From: Patescibacteria group bacterium UBA1372
Lineage (GTDB): Bacteria > Patescibacteriota > Microgenomatia > UBA12405
Length of the DNA stretch: 48,268 nt
NCBI GenBank assembly: GCA_002306295.1
Contig: DBRI01000010.1
Span: 1-48,268 of the forward strand
Reading direction: 5' to 3'
The position numbers and the translations under genes are program-made. Numbering within the stretch: position 1 is the stretch's first letter; every line of letters begins with the position of its first letter. Positions 15,001 through 19,553 of the stretch are shown here, in pieces. The notes below the pieces were generated by a model. That model was not told where the DNA came from. It was given only the letters and a program-made list of their open reading frames with translations, and made no database searches.

Positions 15001-15059
15001 GTTCTCTGTCTAGCTTTTCTATATCTTCCACAAATTCACCTCTTAAAGCCTTTGTATAA
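3..15059 (+). CDS. Giant multi-domain exported protein, 5' end outside the window
   Basis: The frame is open from base 3, in the same Cys-rich style as what follows, so the ATG at 105 is internal and the true start (and any signal peptide) lies upstream. Residues below are numbered from that ATG (4984 aa). Residues 1-450 are Cys-rich modules with Pro/Ser/Thr linkers; two neighbouring modules share a pattern ending SGTC..GQVCC or TGTC..GICC. Around 535 and 592 are two helical repeats of the type KYC-x5-C-x-SF-x-P-x-SLLSGL. Residues 765-880 are hydrophobic and Gly/Ala-rich. A SecA/DEAD-like ATPase follows: Walker A GGGKT at 1380-1384, Walker B VVDEIG with D1516-E1517. A Lys/Gln/Ala coiled coil spans about 2345-2650. 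Then come HExxH (H2949, E2950, H2953), an ADP-ribosyltransferase-like region (R3643, S3703, E3753) and a metallophosphatase (D4250, H4252, D4292, N4333, H4334, H4501, H4503). The C-terminal 60 residues overlap the tail of tsaD antiparallel. Domain names rest on motifs only. A secreted toxin-like effector or surface machine is an inference. Confidence 0.85.
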   Translation, partial: TSAPNQPTPTLVCNPNAPVCKDNKQYRCNAIGTDMTFVHNCADQCNGNLCNAYITNTPAPTCNGICKLYSPSTGFSSCSNYGMETSTGTCETGICCKYPPAYTCKSPNICRDTGGGRANCASYGQTDTSGTCPQGQVCCANKPTLPPSPTPTISNTKCSFDGKQYSVDAEICGSGGLFSRCKDGQKCTCGSDGKWQVVTCPSGSCQAGKCTQPCLFQGQYYGPDKTVCDTANNKAGTCSHNGQWIWINCGSVKYCQDGLCLPKTCCCIRSVSTNISSVSETCQLYSGSSCGALSSLSSPAYQADPSKCQSSQTSSVSSPTPTIAPTSTPAINPSGVTEGGYCTGSMPVWCGGIPAKQYICTGNTWRSVATCTNGCLGNRCTEVVNNCDYIILERKGQCGSYCPNLNEIQFKVQTGKRLADGSCEIAYRCYPRAECTVNTGCTNGQLNDAKWCFAGQPCTCQNGKIECGEYCTYGCLDGNCGTPETVDQIKFTSNLTTEDFFTLNDQELIIKHCQNKGGTPDQVQNCLSNTDIENLLKDLDPNLESTIMDLRQATLRKLDYLNMDRQSLAQKYCNGIQSCMTSFNPDSLLSGLTPQEIESIKQQKANLEIQTKIQDFMALNQQDLLSKYCQSNLSCINSFTPESLLSGLSQTDRDRLIKQKQAAEILSHYQNTSLVSANTNISAEEERYLVGKCLELGGSCQDKQSALAFLLKLSSPDQSDSNYSYFLTQLEDQKQLRQDELDAYNRIAKTLTNLGIINPYTGLLDPKYQGQSFVELEQKLIDLRSTDPAINAVIIYNNLTAGAAKRGIDIAYASDATTWDFIRGNLTYAAPAGGMAAGIGALALAPLAGSAALTYLGTGMGISGTVNSLSYTAETCGGDNMDSSKCAMAIARTTFMAASTGIGVVSSSANLISQSTTNSGLLGLTGRLGTSSFATGTGIKVANTLVSGAGTGIFGVQTVQSYQQEGLSFNTFVNASIALTSAGRFASSLAGQSSLSAVAQTTTTTVDNTSDLIQATVSCTSATSDMTRVEDCIRDMVALLNDASQLGQSPNARRTLQDTIDQTTRGNIANSDPINRYLTEIAQRTSLDIDTEINKINDLRQAQLASNPDDIDGINARFDQQIEAYKTTQSRQIYDTSRLLGRIQEDGLNIVLADDQGIPRPIVDVQKEVETILAQRNPIIRDYQQQTKATIDQMDEPTLLKFISDNALPARIIDTDGNRLDLDGLRKSVADAYSVKATADARLIADAVIKANDAGQSLTYRNPDGTFKPLSDIIPPKSADIAQAEQVKQPDQPDVPVAPKSPNILDKIAGFFRPAPPSTSDIKPAEVPFTHQDLNRLADNISQGHVTVKPSTDDQGNPVYRLTTQASASQETIDTVDRLNKVISDFEGSFGHPIRQNQLDLLLKPESIRQLQAGGGKTTVMAHLEAIARRNVIFAMPNQTDAESFVRDVQARSDFYVKQGLEVVYYDSNRGFLSIDGDFNIAKARQIDFDQISKMANAAQADPTRRGFIIVTTSADNAWGTIRGRQNTSPTDKFIYEAVFGSRDFHLVVDEIGSVVQGEYSVSQGKPAKLSQITDSNQIYGYKKVSDLISASTTVDNIDQVKKLLSQVQEQLSQGGSNRDLFFEWDGITRPYPKDPGIVNSSYASLIDAALVRANGKISPQFEAELRAIAQKLTDPSIDSEAARKLFTDTLQKVQQGDDASVLTDLSYMTSYLQSKWHIMSMVPGNDFGLESGDLVIRKLGGTSGEKFSQITDLIAMQTDGLAMLRSAGIDIGEGIIAPIGDITYTPDSFKISNLEILRAKAASGKLAGYDATPDTAARAIGVLATDPSERPKNPTNFAVDKDMAQLIKKGIDTDYMARHQKQALAVVIADDGVSYQNTTDAFLSRQMELRDQDEITLARTKYKTELEGDQKTEYFFETVTRNADGTVIRKITDTFTDQDSWGTKIHQFLAQDPQKIAIVFEGRTRAVDLKVEETSKLVAWTVIASDSNTMEDITQAWKRNRVAAGTGAAETWDDAIKAEFSQYSLLVRSGNADLTADNIIDIYQTRLIEKLARDNFDTTLRQIAETPKSGIDTVRALLSDRSDFTKISADLDTVLTNVDRVIRASVTEIFYKPLDSDQIADVVYNRGQAVYDQLKAGVDTIVDQYKLTTQEAEVIRRQLGIDEPYIARTTFDNILSQPSRNPDLSLIGPSGLVRNWAMTNSESDLPKYAWAQSADADTVAIQTEVIRQSIVQKRLVDVQTRVNQIADSLGRLEIPRGYDITTGLTANFLQTTLGLWSGKDIATAVSHISSQVNSGQITTQATLTQALQLNLTPLIDDTVLRQSVIDSIMSGPVAQSLKTDDIASSATANQTEEPAQVQQSVEQQPAEEPVTVPAQAQVSQDTIDKANTLRTTSKGSQESVEDYTNRINSLWQERQQLIDVAQALHLDLQASVGDQPWSTFKTRATSYISQAQKLNQQAQDISLDLGTGLLTLSDMSAAIKAKQAEIDTQRQAAAEADRLAQEAAKAQAEAQAKQQAEQVAKALADAKQKAKSDYGITASGLTIEQVQQQVDQIKKEIDQLQTDSGLTFRSDNPSESFAAFKTRAQTEIANQAKQKAQAEAQAKQAEEEAKAIKALTGNIHTQLQDIDTTSNNPDTLQKSLDSLTEIQQQLQSNPLYQTNSDLQQLNTDIQSQIDQTQDKITSLQTEVDQPKQPSLPIPDSFLLSEGEEIPEEYQSTHEKNIDAWGNIVFQSKLDRTPNPRYLDTLKQVSELWKATIEGEQQQLKFIGALLSPEEINKLYASIDTLSQYPELYKLSNFDSYNPWIIAQGSTLEEKIKLLENYNGRNLQYDSFLNTPAFKRIVEISEKIRLKDSLSQSDLAFIDALSIVHQDISLHLDADYIHEFVINPITRRFILSNLVERFLVRQLVPSNALNDHQSRFELFKQTLENRGITLPDWFSGLQGSELSFGLQISPTLPIANAVINFWFRSYLTDTDYFGAIIDHENVHRLIEKSSQRSYFEGRTTDYQEPPDSFTSEEIYTEAMTLIIRNNGNIQAALEDNARHGYTYYHSGVHELLKILLEVNHTSADEYMAIKLMIQGFSNVAKESLFYQLELWYDQNIAVNEKPSFSQRMFDFSDEKLYGKSKIEYSVANNTIQDFSYTRSKIRQISPESMQMPSLDSNSIEGYKRYYLDYPYELLYTSVWSGEARDKFKQTLLADDQVRQELSDWLIQYYQNLSHIISRTLENNGIPLPLFYEELKKPHQTSPPTFVRGIVDGLSNTFTNIIPNLNLYLITNINSWDDVMGKVTLLRSTVNLLSKDDLDQYIFTPETSVSDFSNDQTNRLHVQILLNNTGLSEEYALSLGIKDQEYQQVIDIALSYLYRYLQTQPLSNTPSSLQDYQTTNLESQAKAIQTLINNVNIQLQDIDTTSNNPDTLQKSLESLTKIQQQLQSNPSYQTNPDLQQLNTDIQSQIDQTQDKITSLQTEVSQQLQQAIEQPSQLALPAPQQGEEPIPQKSTVFRTPEWIKSIIDSLSQAAQSAQQSFQVATTAAIPAWTEINEILTTINQKVSSMTATDFSSYQWQETMTKNDFISQNQPLIVALFESSGLTADLRSTSGITDQEFESYIQGLGGQLYKKIKEVSQLKPFTLFWHQGPVRTDVVNDVANKIVTALPTVKPTNLNSGLNPVSTSDKPTIVYRVVYGFSPGHLQSPPSLRFTDLNPQETEAVRQIIIKNPQVDLRQALIFHKDSSYSGDPFLSFSIDKQTAIELYAGVSSNSRQNHYLITASIPTNRLYSIDSERGSFSNDQEYSLMQSLDPSWVTDIQYLPDLEDDSLNEDYTPLGDLTSLTNASNISQVLDFIDLLINKGFDEYQGVKLSKLKSDIAGVINGQQGLDTISIPIFRRKVEQILFKEAGYNIPSRPIIKKDEQPTVNIPQSTSSQSADSSAVLAKLNHLLDFSTDTLLTYKTGLGDNLQGYVDQIKNLISAGNYQEARQMITRLKIEDIGQIFTSSRNQASQYISDYNLQQASSSLDYQLRSRLEEQNLDSDQIFDLIRERFFINKSIPAALLFGNRSDMVDTRLGEELTYEVASYLSSRSQEQNKQIEDLLLLIDNLEQSQPAQTQSDSDLLASQISQLESQLGIRSAAKFDYQTGIPISTDNPIQRFQDLSILSKVRHIYSQIQTSLQTYLVNYLSQQINTLLSSKSFSSPEQLQQFISQVFDQKFTLIKTGRHPRPYDDNQTWLWNTVALQIVALDADKQLSDSQVRSITNQLAMSFSISQKTYYQSIIDNLSYQTSQASNIFATSDIHGDWDQFVKLASQTKPDSPAVLDKKGNWIAPQGTRLLVLGDMLDRAPKGKHSYQVVENMMNLQKQAGKDPQGNDNVVVLMGNHELIMLKVLDIFGNMLNNGFKKQEAANIASSPNVSGFGFNIDPQDILYLYDHPDLVSWIKSLPFIIQVGNSLYFHSNSYDYRNFGSSIDEINTNLRLVVENGSHQIKNPLTDSTKPITISDLAELITQGDQIIIDSSQDRDPGVLTTTTVDQILATFGIDLTRGKIIHGHDQREGMTGRTLDPRVINVDSGMSLYYSASSDRGTFKIVDQNTTITNASINTNQVVSFDPDGCSSCALVRRKVEDFIDQAKKKGKDAIEWTWAFGAANDHDFRNDPEQFELNFLIWLHSFFVRQDKSSLRMANLWGQRTTDVILELITQGGLDPLSLIDLNFRLARVEQQLSELKDLEASPSSPLVVVKDNLIELKNLFNRTFGQSTSDTASDLSLDLPFTNNPQTTIDEFSSLVGKDFWQAFNNLPDDTNFFHIQDIGSTTQVWSLDLNDLLKNYEVTDDLIFETFNLADLKSFIQENNLDLKTIIAPDMSNPLSFLLIKRQILPPLLIKTYLMTDDGAWIEASLHLLDNVNTLSPLPGDIYYFSTNIEHIDNYFYVFYHHHQNSFIFLNYGPSWFGIKTGARELQTDDTFNLFGKTFEYKILLDGSIQITISNPSPLTFDNYFLPCQGEDGGGVLNLISNLGSLSSFSISSTNSPLKAFV
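7869..8066 (+). repeat. 198-bp direct repeat, left copy
   Basis: Encodes the end of the coiled-coil part of the giant protein. It matches 10203-10400 at 183 of 198 positions by hand count with no gaps, and the last 83 bases are identical. The two copies frame the segment that carries the HExxH module. Confidence 0.95.
10203..10400 (+). repeat. 198-bp direct repeat, right copy
   Basis: Same length and reading frame as the copy at 7869-8066. Most of the 15 differences are third-position changes in the first 115 bases; the 3' end is unchanged, which suggests recent duplication or gene conversion. Confidence 0.95.
14945..14980. repeat. Palindromic repeat (family A) inside two overlapping genes
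   Basis: Pattern CCTCCCTTGTCAAGGGGAGG followed by a purine-rich GAGGAGGGGTTTT end. It is read on the plus strand as LPCQGEDGGGV in the giant protein and on the minus strand as the last residues of TsaD (KTPPPSSP). Confidence 0.85.
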
Positions 15060-16069
15060 GCCACCATGCCTACCATTGCCGCATTGTCCCCATTCAGTGC
15101 CTTAGAGTAGGGGAAATACACCTCCATCTTCCTCTTTTTGGATAGTTCTAATAGCCTATATCTTAAATCTTCGTTATTCATCACACCTCCCACTCCAATT
15201 AAGCTTTTTGGTCTTATTTCTTCGACTGCCTTTTCAAATCTATTTATCAGGCTATCAAATACCGCTTTTTGGAAACTAGCTGCCAAATTAGCCTTATTTT
15301 CCTCTACCTTTTCTTTAGGCCAATCTTTTATGGCATAATAAAAAGCTGTTTTCAGTCCCGAAAATGACAAATCATATCCTTTCTGCCCCTTCATTGGTAT
15401 CGGTAACTTCAAAAAATCAGCCTTTCCCTCTTTAGCCATTTTTTCAATTATTGGCCCTCCCGGGTACCCCAATTCTAGTAGTTTTGCCGCCTTATCCAGT
15501 GCTTCACCCGAGGCATCATCCAGAGTCTCACCAACGACCTTGTATTGAAAATCAGGATGGTGTTTGGATGCAATATCCAAACATGATATCCCGACTATCT
15601 TAGTATGTCCTCCCGACACTGTTAAAGCTAGTGCCGGTAATTCAATCTCCCTATCTGGTTCTCCCTTTTCATCTTTTAACCAAACAGACAACAAATGAGC
15701 CTCAATATGATTTACTGCTACTAGCTTTTTCTTATATTTTTTTGCCAATTCTTTGGCCTTATCTACTCCCACTCCCAAAGCTGGAGACAATCCCGGTCCC
15801 ACTGTTACCCCAATCACATCAATATTCTTTAATAAATTAATTCCCCGCCCTGTCAAGGGAGGGGTTAGGAGAGGGTTTACTTTCAGTGCTTCTTCAATTA
15901 CTGCATCTATTTTTTCTTCATGAGCCCTTTTGGCCAAATTTGGTACCACTCCACCCCAGGCTTTGTGTATTTCAATCTGGCTTGACACTACATTCGTTAT
16001 TATTCTGTCGTTGTCCAGTACAGAGGCACATGTATCATCACAGCTGGTATCTATTGCCAATATCTTCAT
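14954..16069 (-). CDS. tsaD: tRNA N6-adenosine threonylcarbamoyltransferase TsaD
   Basis: TsaD transfers the threonylcarbamoyl group to A37 of ANN-decoding tRNAs, working with TsaB and TsaE in the cytoplasm. The sequence opens MKILAIDTSCDD as usual for the family, so I take the ATG at 16069; an upstream in-frame ATG at 16084 would add five residues. The metal ligands HIEAH are at 121 and 125, followed by the SGGHT loop, GETLDDASGEALDK and the late DNAAMVG motif. Residues about 64-76 (NPLLTPPLTGRGI) do not belong to the family pattern: they are encoded by a palindromic repeat at 15843-15878, in frame. The last residues (KTPPPSSP) come from another copy of that repeat, and the gene end overlaps the giant gene by 106 bp on the other strand. 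tsaE lies 2.5 kb away, also on the minus strand. Confidence 0.97.
   Translation of the reverse strand: MKILAIDTSCDDTCASVLDNDRIITNVVSSQIEIHKAWGGVVPNLAKRAHEEKIDAVIEEALKVNPLLTPPLTGRGINLLKNIDVIGVTVGPGLSPALGVGVDKAKELAKKYKKKLVAVNHIEAHLLSVWLKDEKGEPDREIELPALALTVSGGHTKIVGISCLDIASKHHPDFQYKVVGETLDDASGEALDKAAKLLELGYPGGPIIEKMAKEGKADFLKLPIPMKGQKGYDLSFSGLKTAFYYAIKDWPKEKVEENKANLAASFQKAVFDSLINRFEKAVEEIRPKSLIGVGGVMNNEDLRYRLLELSKKRKMEVYFPYSKALNGDNAAMVGMVAYTKALRGEFVEDIEKLDREPRLEIRFKTPPPSSP
15843..15878. repeat. Palindromic repeat (family A) inserted in frame in tsaD
   Basis: CCCCGCCCTGTCAAGGGAGG plus a GGTTAGGAGAGGGTTT end. On the minus strand it reads as Asn-Pro-Leu-Leu-Thr-Pro-Pro-Leu-Thr-Gly-Arg-Gly, an extra loop of about 13 residues before the IDVIGVTVGPG strand of TsaD. 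It leaves the frame intact. Confidence 0.88.
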
Positions 16070-16117
16070 CACATATGTTAACATAAACTATTCAAATTAT
16101 TCGTTAATATACCCCAA

Positions 16118-16543
16118 ATGTCAGATTGTCTTTTTTGTAAAATTGTAAAAGGCGATATTCCCTCATATCCTATCTGGCAGGATAAAAATTTTATAGCCAT
16201 TCTCGATATTTTTCCAGCTACTATAGGACAAACTTTAGTTATCAGTAAAAAACATTATAGTAGTGATTTCTCCAAGTTGCCTGATTCTGTTTTAAAAGAT
16301 TTATCTATAGCTTCAAAAAAAGTTGCCCAAATTTTAACTTCTTCTTTTACCGATGTTTCTCGTACATGTCTGGTTCTTGAGGGTTTTGACATCGACCATA
16401 TTCATGCTAAACTCTACCCCATGCACGGTCTCACCCCTTTATCTACTTATTTATCTTCAAAACCTTCACAAGCTAACTCCAACACTCTCGAGTCTCTCCA
16501 ACAACTCTTAAAAAGTTCCTCGCCCTGTCAAGGGAGGGGTTAG
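16118..16543 (+). CDS. HIT-family nucleotide-binding protein
   Basis: A 141-residue histidine-triad protein, a family of nucleotide hydrolases and transferases. It opens with the Zn-knuckle-like CLFCKIVKGDIPSYPIW, followed by the typical IAILDIFPATIGQTLVISKKH. The triad region reads DHIHAKLYP: the first two triad histidines (including the nucleophile position) are present and the third is Lys. The last residues (SSPCQGRG) and the stop codon are provided by a palindromic repeat at 16518-16554, so the native C-terminus may have been replaced. Start ATG at 16118 sits 48 bp from the divergent tsaD start. Substrate unknown. Confidence 0.92.
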   Translation: MSDCLFCKIVKGDIPSYPIWQDKNFIAILDIFPATIGQTLVISKKHYSSDFSKLPDSVLKDLSIASKKVAQILTSSFTDVSRTCLVLEGFDIDHIHAKLYPMHGLTPLSTYLSSKPSQANSNTLESLQQLLKSSSPCQGRG

Positions 16544-16554
16544 GGGAGGGTTTT
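16518..16554. repeat. Palindromic repeat (family A) supplying the HIT stop codon
   Basis: CGCCCTGTCAAGGGAGGGGT then TAGGGGAGGGTTTT. The TAG within it (16541-16543) ends the HIT gene. Confidence 0.88.
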
Positions 16555-16610
16555 CTTTAAAGTACGATTTCGTAATTGATAATTTTTAATTGATAATTGA
16601 TAATAAACTA

Positions 16611-17264
16611 ATGCCCCAATCAAATTCTCGCGCCGATCTCAACAAATTAGGAGGTAAAACCCCACCTTATTTTCTCTTTTTTATTCTCAGTCTTATTTTT
16701 ATTGCCCTAAGTCTTTTAGCCTACAATTACGCTCTATCCAGATTATCTACTCAAATGACTATTTACAATACTTCTCACCTCGAGCCCACCGTTAATCCTG
16801 TAGTTACTCCCGAGCCTAGCTTTATTCCGGTAGCTAGCCCTTCCGCCGATACCACTCCATCTCCTGTGGACGAACCCACTCCCACTCCCGATACCCCTTA
16901 TCTAAAAACATTTCAAGATCCAACTTCCGGATTTAAAATTGATTACTGGTCTACCCGTACCCTTTTCGAAGACCATACCGATACCGACAGTCGTTTCGTT
17001 TTTGTCAACCAGGAGGGTAATTTTGTAGTTCATGTGGGTCTTACCGACTGGGCTTGGACTCATTCCGGTAGGGAATTGACCACTAAATATACCCTTTTAG
17101 GCCAGCCTACTTTCGTCTACGAAACCACCTCTCAAAAAGTTGTCGATTTAAACTCTCCATCAGGTTTATTCTTCACTCTCCAGTGCGTTCACAATGGTCT
17201 ACCTGACCTTGTCAAAGAATGTGACCAGTTCATCAAATCCTTTGCTTTTATGGGTCAATCCTAA
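16611..17264 (+). CDS. Single-pass membrane protein with extracytoplasmic domain
   Basis: About 217 residues from the ATG at 16611; a TTG at 16590 is possible but lies in an AT-rich repeat and looks less likely. A hydrophobic helix follows near residues 19-40 (FLFFILSLIFIALSLLAY), then a Pro/Thr/Ser-rich linker, then a folded domain with GFKIDYWSTRTLF and FVVHVGLTDWAW. The layout is N-in, C-out with a surface domain. The domain is not one I can name; the fold may be related to PsbP-like or other lipoprotein-type domains, which is a guess. Its stop overlaps the stop of the convergent Tat-signal gene. Confidence 0.8.
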   Translation: MPQSNSRADLNKLGGKTPPYFLFFILSLIFIALSLLAYNYALSRLSTQMTIYNTSHLEPTVNPVVTPEPSFIPVASPSADTTPSPVDEPTPTPDTPYLKTFQDPTSGFKIDYWSTRTLFEDHTDTDSRFVFVNQEGNFVVHVGLTDWAWTHSGRELTTKYTLLGQPTFVYETTSQKVVDLNSPSGLFFTLQCVHNGLPDLVKECDQFIKSFAFMGQS

Positions 17265-18568
17265 TTACCTCTTCCGTATTTATTGTAGTACATTTCACCT
17301 ACAGTTATGGCTTCACTTACTTGTGCTTGAAATGGATTCCATGCCTCCAAAGACTCTTGCATTTGTAAGGGATTTCCAGCCATATATCCCGGTTTAACCA
17401 CTTTCGAAGCAGTATTTGGATTTGTATATCTTCTATAATATTCTCCAGCCAGGTAGTGATACACCATTATTGTTGCCGTAAACGGATCAAATGGTGATGC
17501 AATTGGATATTTTCCATTTAATTCTCTGTTTGCTTTTTCATACCACCACATATGTAAAATCATATTTATTGGCATAAATTGAGGCCCAATTGCTCCTCCG
17601 CTTCCGTTTTGCACATAGTCATTTGACACCCATGCAGATCCGGGTATTGTATGCACTGTTTCTGATTCTTCAAATGGCAATCCTGTCTCTCCTCTAATCT
17701 TTTTCGCTATCAAATCTAAATCACTATGAGCTGAAGGAAACCATTCCGAAGCTATGTTTGCTTGTGTCCAGGCAAACACTGAACCAATATTAGCAAATCC
17801 AAAGCTATTTAATTGGATCACTGTTCCATCATCCAAAGTATAATTAACCGATCTACCCATACCTCCGCCAGTTTCTGTCATCATTAGTTTGGCCACCACT
17901 CCTGGGTTGGGAAACCTCAAATCAAAATTCAATTCCCTCTCTTCAGGTGGCTCAGCCTCTAAAAAGGTATCAATATTTGCTCTAAATAATTCCTTTGCAA
18001 TTGACAATGTATATTCTGCTATCATCAGAGTTCTTGGATCGACTCCCTGTTCAACTGCCCACTTTATTTTTTCATCATCCATTTTCTCAATCCCAAACTC
18101 AGTTAGTTGCCCTTGTTGGGCTTTGTTCCAAAACAGTTCCATCATCCAAGATCTGCTGGTCGGATGTGCCAAGGCTTGGACAGCATACAAAATATCTCCA
18201 ATATCTCCCTTCTCCTCAATCATTTGGCAAAGTACTGCTTCAGATTGAAATCTTTCATCAGAGTGTGGTTCCAGATTCATAAAACCAACAGCACGTTCAA
18301 TTATTTCATTTTTAGCAATTTTACATTTTCTATACATCTCATCCATGGCAGATAATGGTTCTGGTCTAGGTATTTCTTCAGAAGTATTAACTGCTTCTGG
18401 TGGCTTTACCACATTTGTTTCTTCCCCTTTAGATAATCCTTCTGCAATTTTTATTACTTTATTTCCAGCTACAACTGTAGCTGTTCCTAATCCTAGTATA
18501 GCCCCTACAGTTTTCAAAAATCCTCTTCGGGAGGGATTTTCCAGTCCACTACTTTTATCTCCTGCCAT
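17261..18568 (-). CDS. Tat-signal protein with lytic-transglycosylase-like domain
   Basis: 435 residues. The N-terminus carries a twin-arginine signal, SRRGFLK with R14-R15, followed by a hydrophobic stretch (AILGLGTATVVAG), so export in a folded state by Tat is predicted. The C-terminal half has GGAIGPQFMPINM and, about 45 residues later, SPFDPFTATIMVYHYLAGEY. This pair resembles the G-A-x-G-xx-QFMP and DPFDA-x-xx-A-xYL motifs of SLT/MltB-type lysozyme-fold enzymes, so a murein-cleaving role is plausible. I see MTETGGGMG as a possible catalytic-Glu region but it is not a textbook match. The middle (residues 60-220) is helical and of unknown role. No clear ribosome site precedes the ATG. Confidence 0.75.
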   Translation of the reverse strand: MAGDKSSGLENPSRRGFLKTVGAILGLGTATVVAGNKVIKIAEGLSKGEETNVVKPPEAVNTSEEIPRPEPLSAMDEMYRKCKIAKNEIIERAVGFMNLEPHSDERFQSEAVLCQMIEEKGDIGDILYAVQALAHPTSRSWMMELFWNKAQQGQLTEFGIEKMDDEKIKWAVEQGVDPRTLMIAEYTLSIAKELFRANIDTFLEAEPPEERELNFDLRFPNPGVVAKLMMTETGGGMGRSVNYTLDDGTVIQLNSFGFANIGSVFAWTQANIASEWFPSAHSDLDLIAKKIRGETGLPFEESETVHTIPGSAWVSNDYVQNGSGGAIGPQFMPINMILHMWWYEKANRELNGKYPIASPFDPFTATIMVYHYLAGEYYRRYTNPNTASKVVKPGYMAGNPLQMQESLEAWNPFQAQVSEAITVGEMYYNKYGRGN

Positions 18569-18599
18569 AAAAAAATTCTATGTAAATAAAACTTTTTTA

Positions 18600-19076
18600 T
18601 CAACCATTGATTTTCACGCTCATTACCCTTTCCTCTATCTTTTTTCCATACTCAAAGCTTATTTCTATCACATTCATCTCTTTCTTAATTTTTTCTAAGT
18701 ATTTTTTACCCATCCTCTCCGGCCATTCTATACAGACTATACTGGCTCTATTAATAATTTCCCAAAACCCTATCGTTTCTAATTCTTTTGGGTCATCTAT
18801 CCTATACAAATCCCAATGTAGTAGTGTTCCATTCTTAAATCTTAAATCTTCAATCTTAAATCTAGTTTTGTAGCTATTGTATAAAATAAAAGTTGGCGAT
18901 GTTACCCTTTCTTTTACGCCCATTGCCTTAGCAATTGCCTTTACAAATACTGTTTTTCCGCCTCCCAGTTCACCCTTTAATAAAAATACTACCGGTTTTT
19001 CTAAATCAATTTTATTTAATATATCCCCGGCCAATTTAGCTGTTTCTTCTGTGCTTCTGCTAATTATCTTATCCAT
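18600..19076 (-). CDS. tsaE: tRNA threonylcarbamoyladenosine biosynthesis ATPase TsaE
   Basis: 158 residues. TsaE is the P-loop ATPase that drives the TsaBDE complex making t6A. Walker A GELGGGKT is at residues 35-42, then SPTF, HWDLYR and IEWPER in family order. Between NSYK and LLHWDLYR is an insertion reading TRFKIEDLRFKNG. It is encoded by a dispersed AT-rich heptamer repeat (18833-18870) also found between genes elsewhere in the window, so the repeat has entered the gene in frame. Runs 31 bp upstream of the Tat-signal gene on the same strand. Confidence 0.95.
   Translation of the reverse strand: MDKIISRSTEETAKLAGDILNKIDLEKPVVFLLKGELGGGKTVFVKAIAKAMGVKERVTSPTFILYNSYKTRFKIEDLRFKNGTLLHWDLYRIDDPKELETIGFWEIINRASIVCIEWPERMGKKYLEKIKKEMNVIEISFEYGKKIEERVMSVKING
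18833..18870. repeat. Heptamer-type repeat (TCTTAAA units) inside tsaE
   Basis: Irregular repeats of TCTTAAA/TCTTCAA ending in CTAGTTTTG. Similar arrays follow the stop codons of trpS (24220-24258), the Xer gene (28426-28459) and valS (about 22033-22069). Confidence 0.75.
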
Positions 19077-19147
19077 AGGCCAATTTTACCATCTTTTCTT
19101 CCCCACTTTGCTTGTCCTTCCTAAAGCTTTGGTTTAGTAGTTTTCTT

Positions 19148-19183
19148 CCTCCCTTGTCAAGGGGAGGATTGAGGAGGGGTTTT
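19148..19183. repeat. Palindromic repeat (family A), intergenic
   Basis: CCTCCCTTGTCAAGGGGAGG plus ATTGAGGAGGGGTTTT, nearly identical to the copy at 14945-14980. It lies upstream of tsaE, between it and the small Cys protein gene. Confidence 0.85.
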
Positions 19184-19230
19184 AGACTTCCTCTTGCCTT
19201 TTTCTATATCAATATATTACAATTCCCCTT

Positions 19231-19488
19231 ATGATCAGTGTTATTTGTGAACATCTTCAAAGATTAGAATACAAACCGCCAAAAGTGGGTATAGATATGG
19301 TTCAAGGCCAATTTTCAAAATCTGGTAGATTTTCTGTCTTTTGTCACGGTCCTTTAGATGGCCAAGATAACTTAAAACTTCAGGGTTTCAGCAAAAGGGT
19401 TACTGTCATAGACAATAGAATAGCTATTGGTTGTTGTTCTTGTAATGGAAGTTGTCCAGCTCTTCGTCGTATTCCTACCCAATCCTAA
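19231..19488 (+). CDS. Small Cys-containing protein, unknown function
   Basis: 85 residues with codon use like its neighbours. It has a C-terminal cluster CCSCNGSCPALRR and further Cys at positions 6 and 38, which suggests a bound metal or an Fe-S site, but no named motif is met. No signal peptide or membrane helix. Start ATG at 19231 has no clear ribosome site. Not recognised. Confidence 0.6.
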   Translation: MISVICEHLQRLEYKPPKVGIDMVQGQFSKSGRFSVFCHGPLDGQDNLKLQGFSKRVTVIDNRIAIGCCSCNGSCPALRRIPTQS

Positions 19489-19521
19489 TTTTTTCACCCT
19501 TTCCTAGTGTATTCAAATATA

Positions 19522-19553
19522 TAGTAGAGACGTAGCATGCTACGTCTCTACTA
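19522..19553. repeat. Perfect 32-bp palindrome
   Basis: Arm TAGTAGAGACGTAGCA is followed directly by its exact reverse complement. A further arm copy (GCTACGTCTCTACTA) occurs about 50 bp downstream. It could form a cruciform or a 16-bp RNA stem without loop. Confidence 0.95.

Noticed and set aside
105..15059. Giant frame as an assembly chimera
   Set aside because: Codon style is consistent, there are no internal stops over 15 kb, and motifs keep family spacing, so a real gene is more likely. Only the 5' end is missing.
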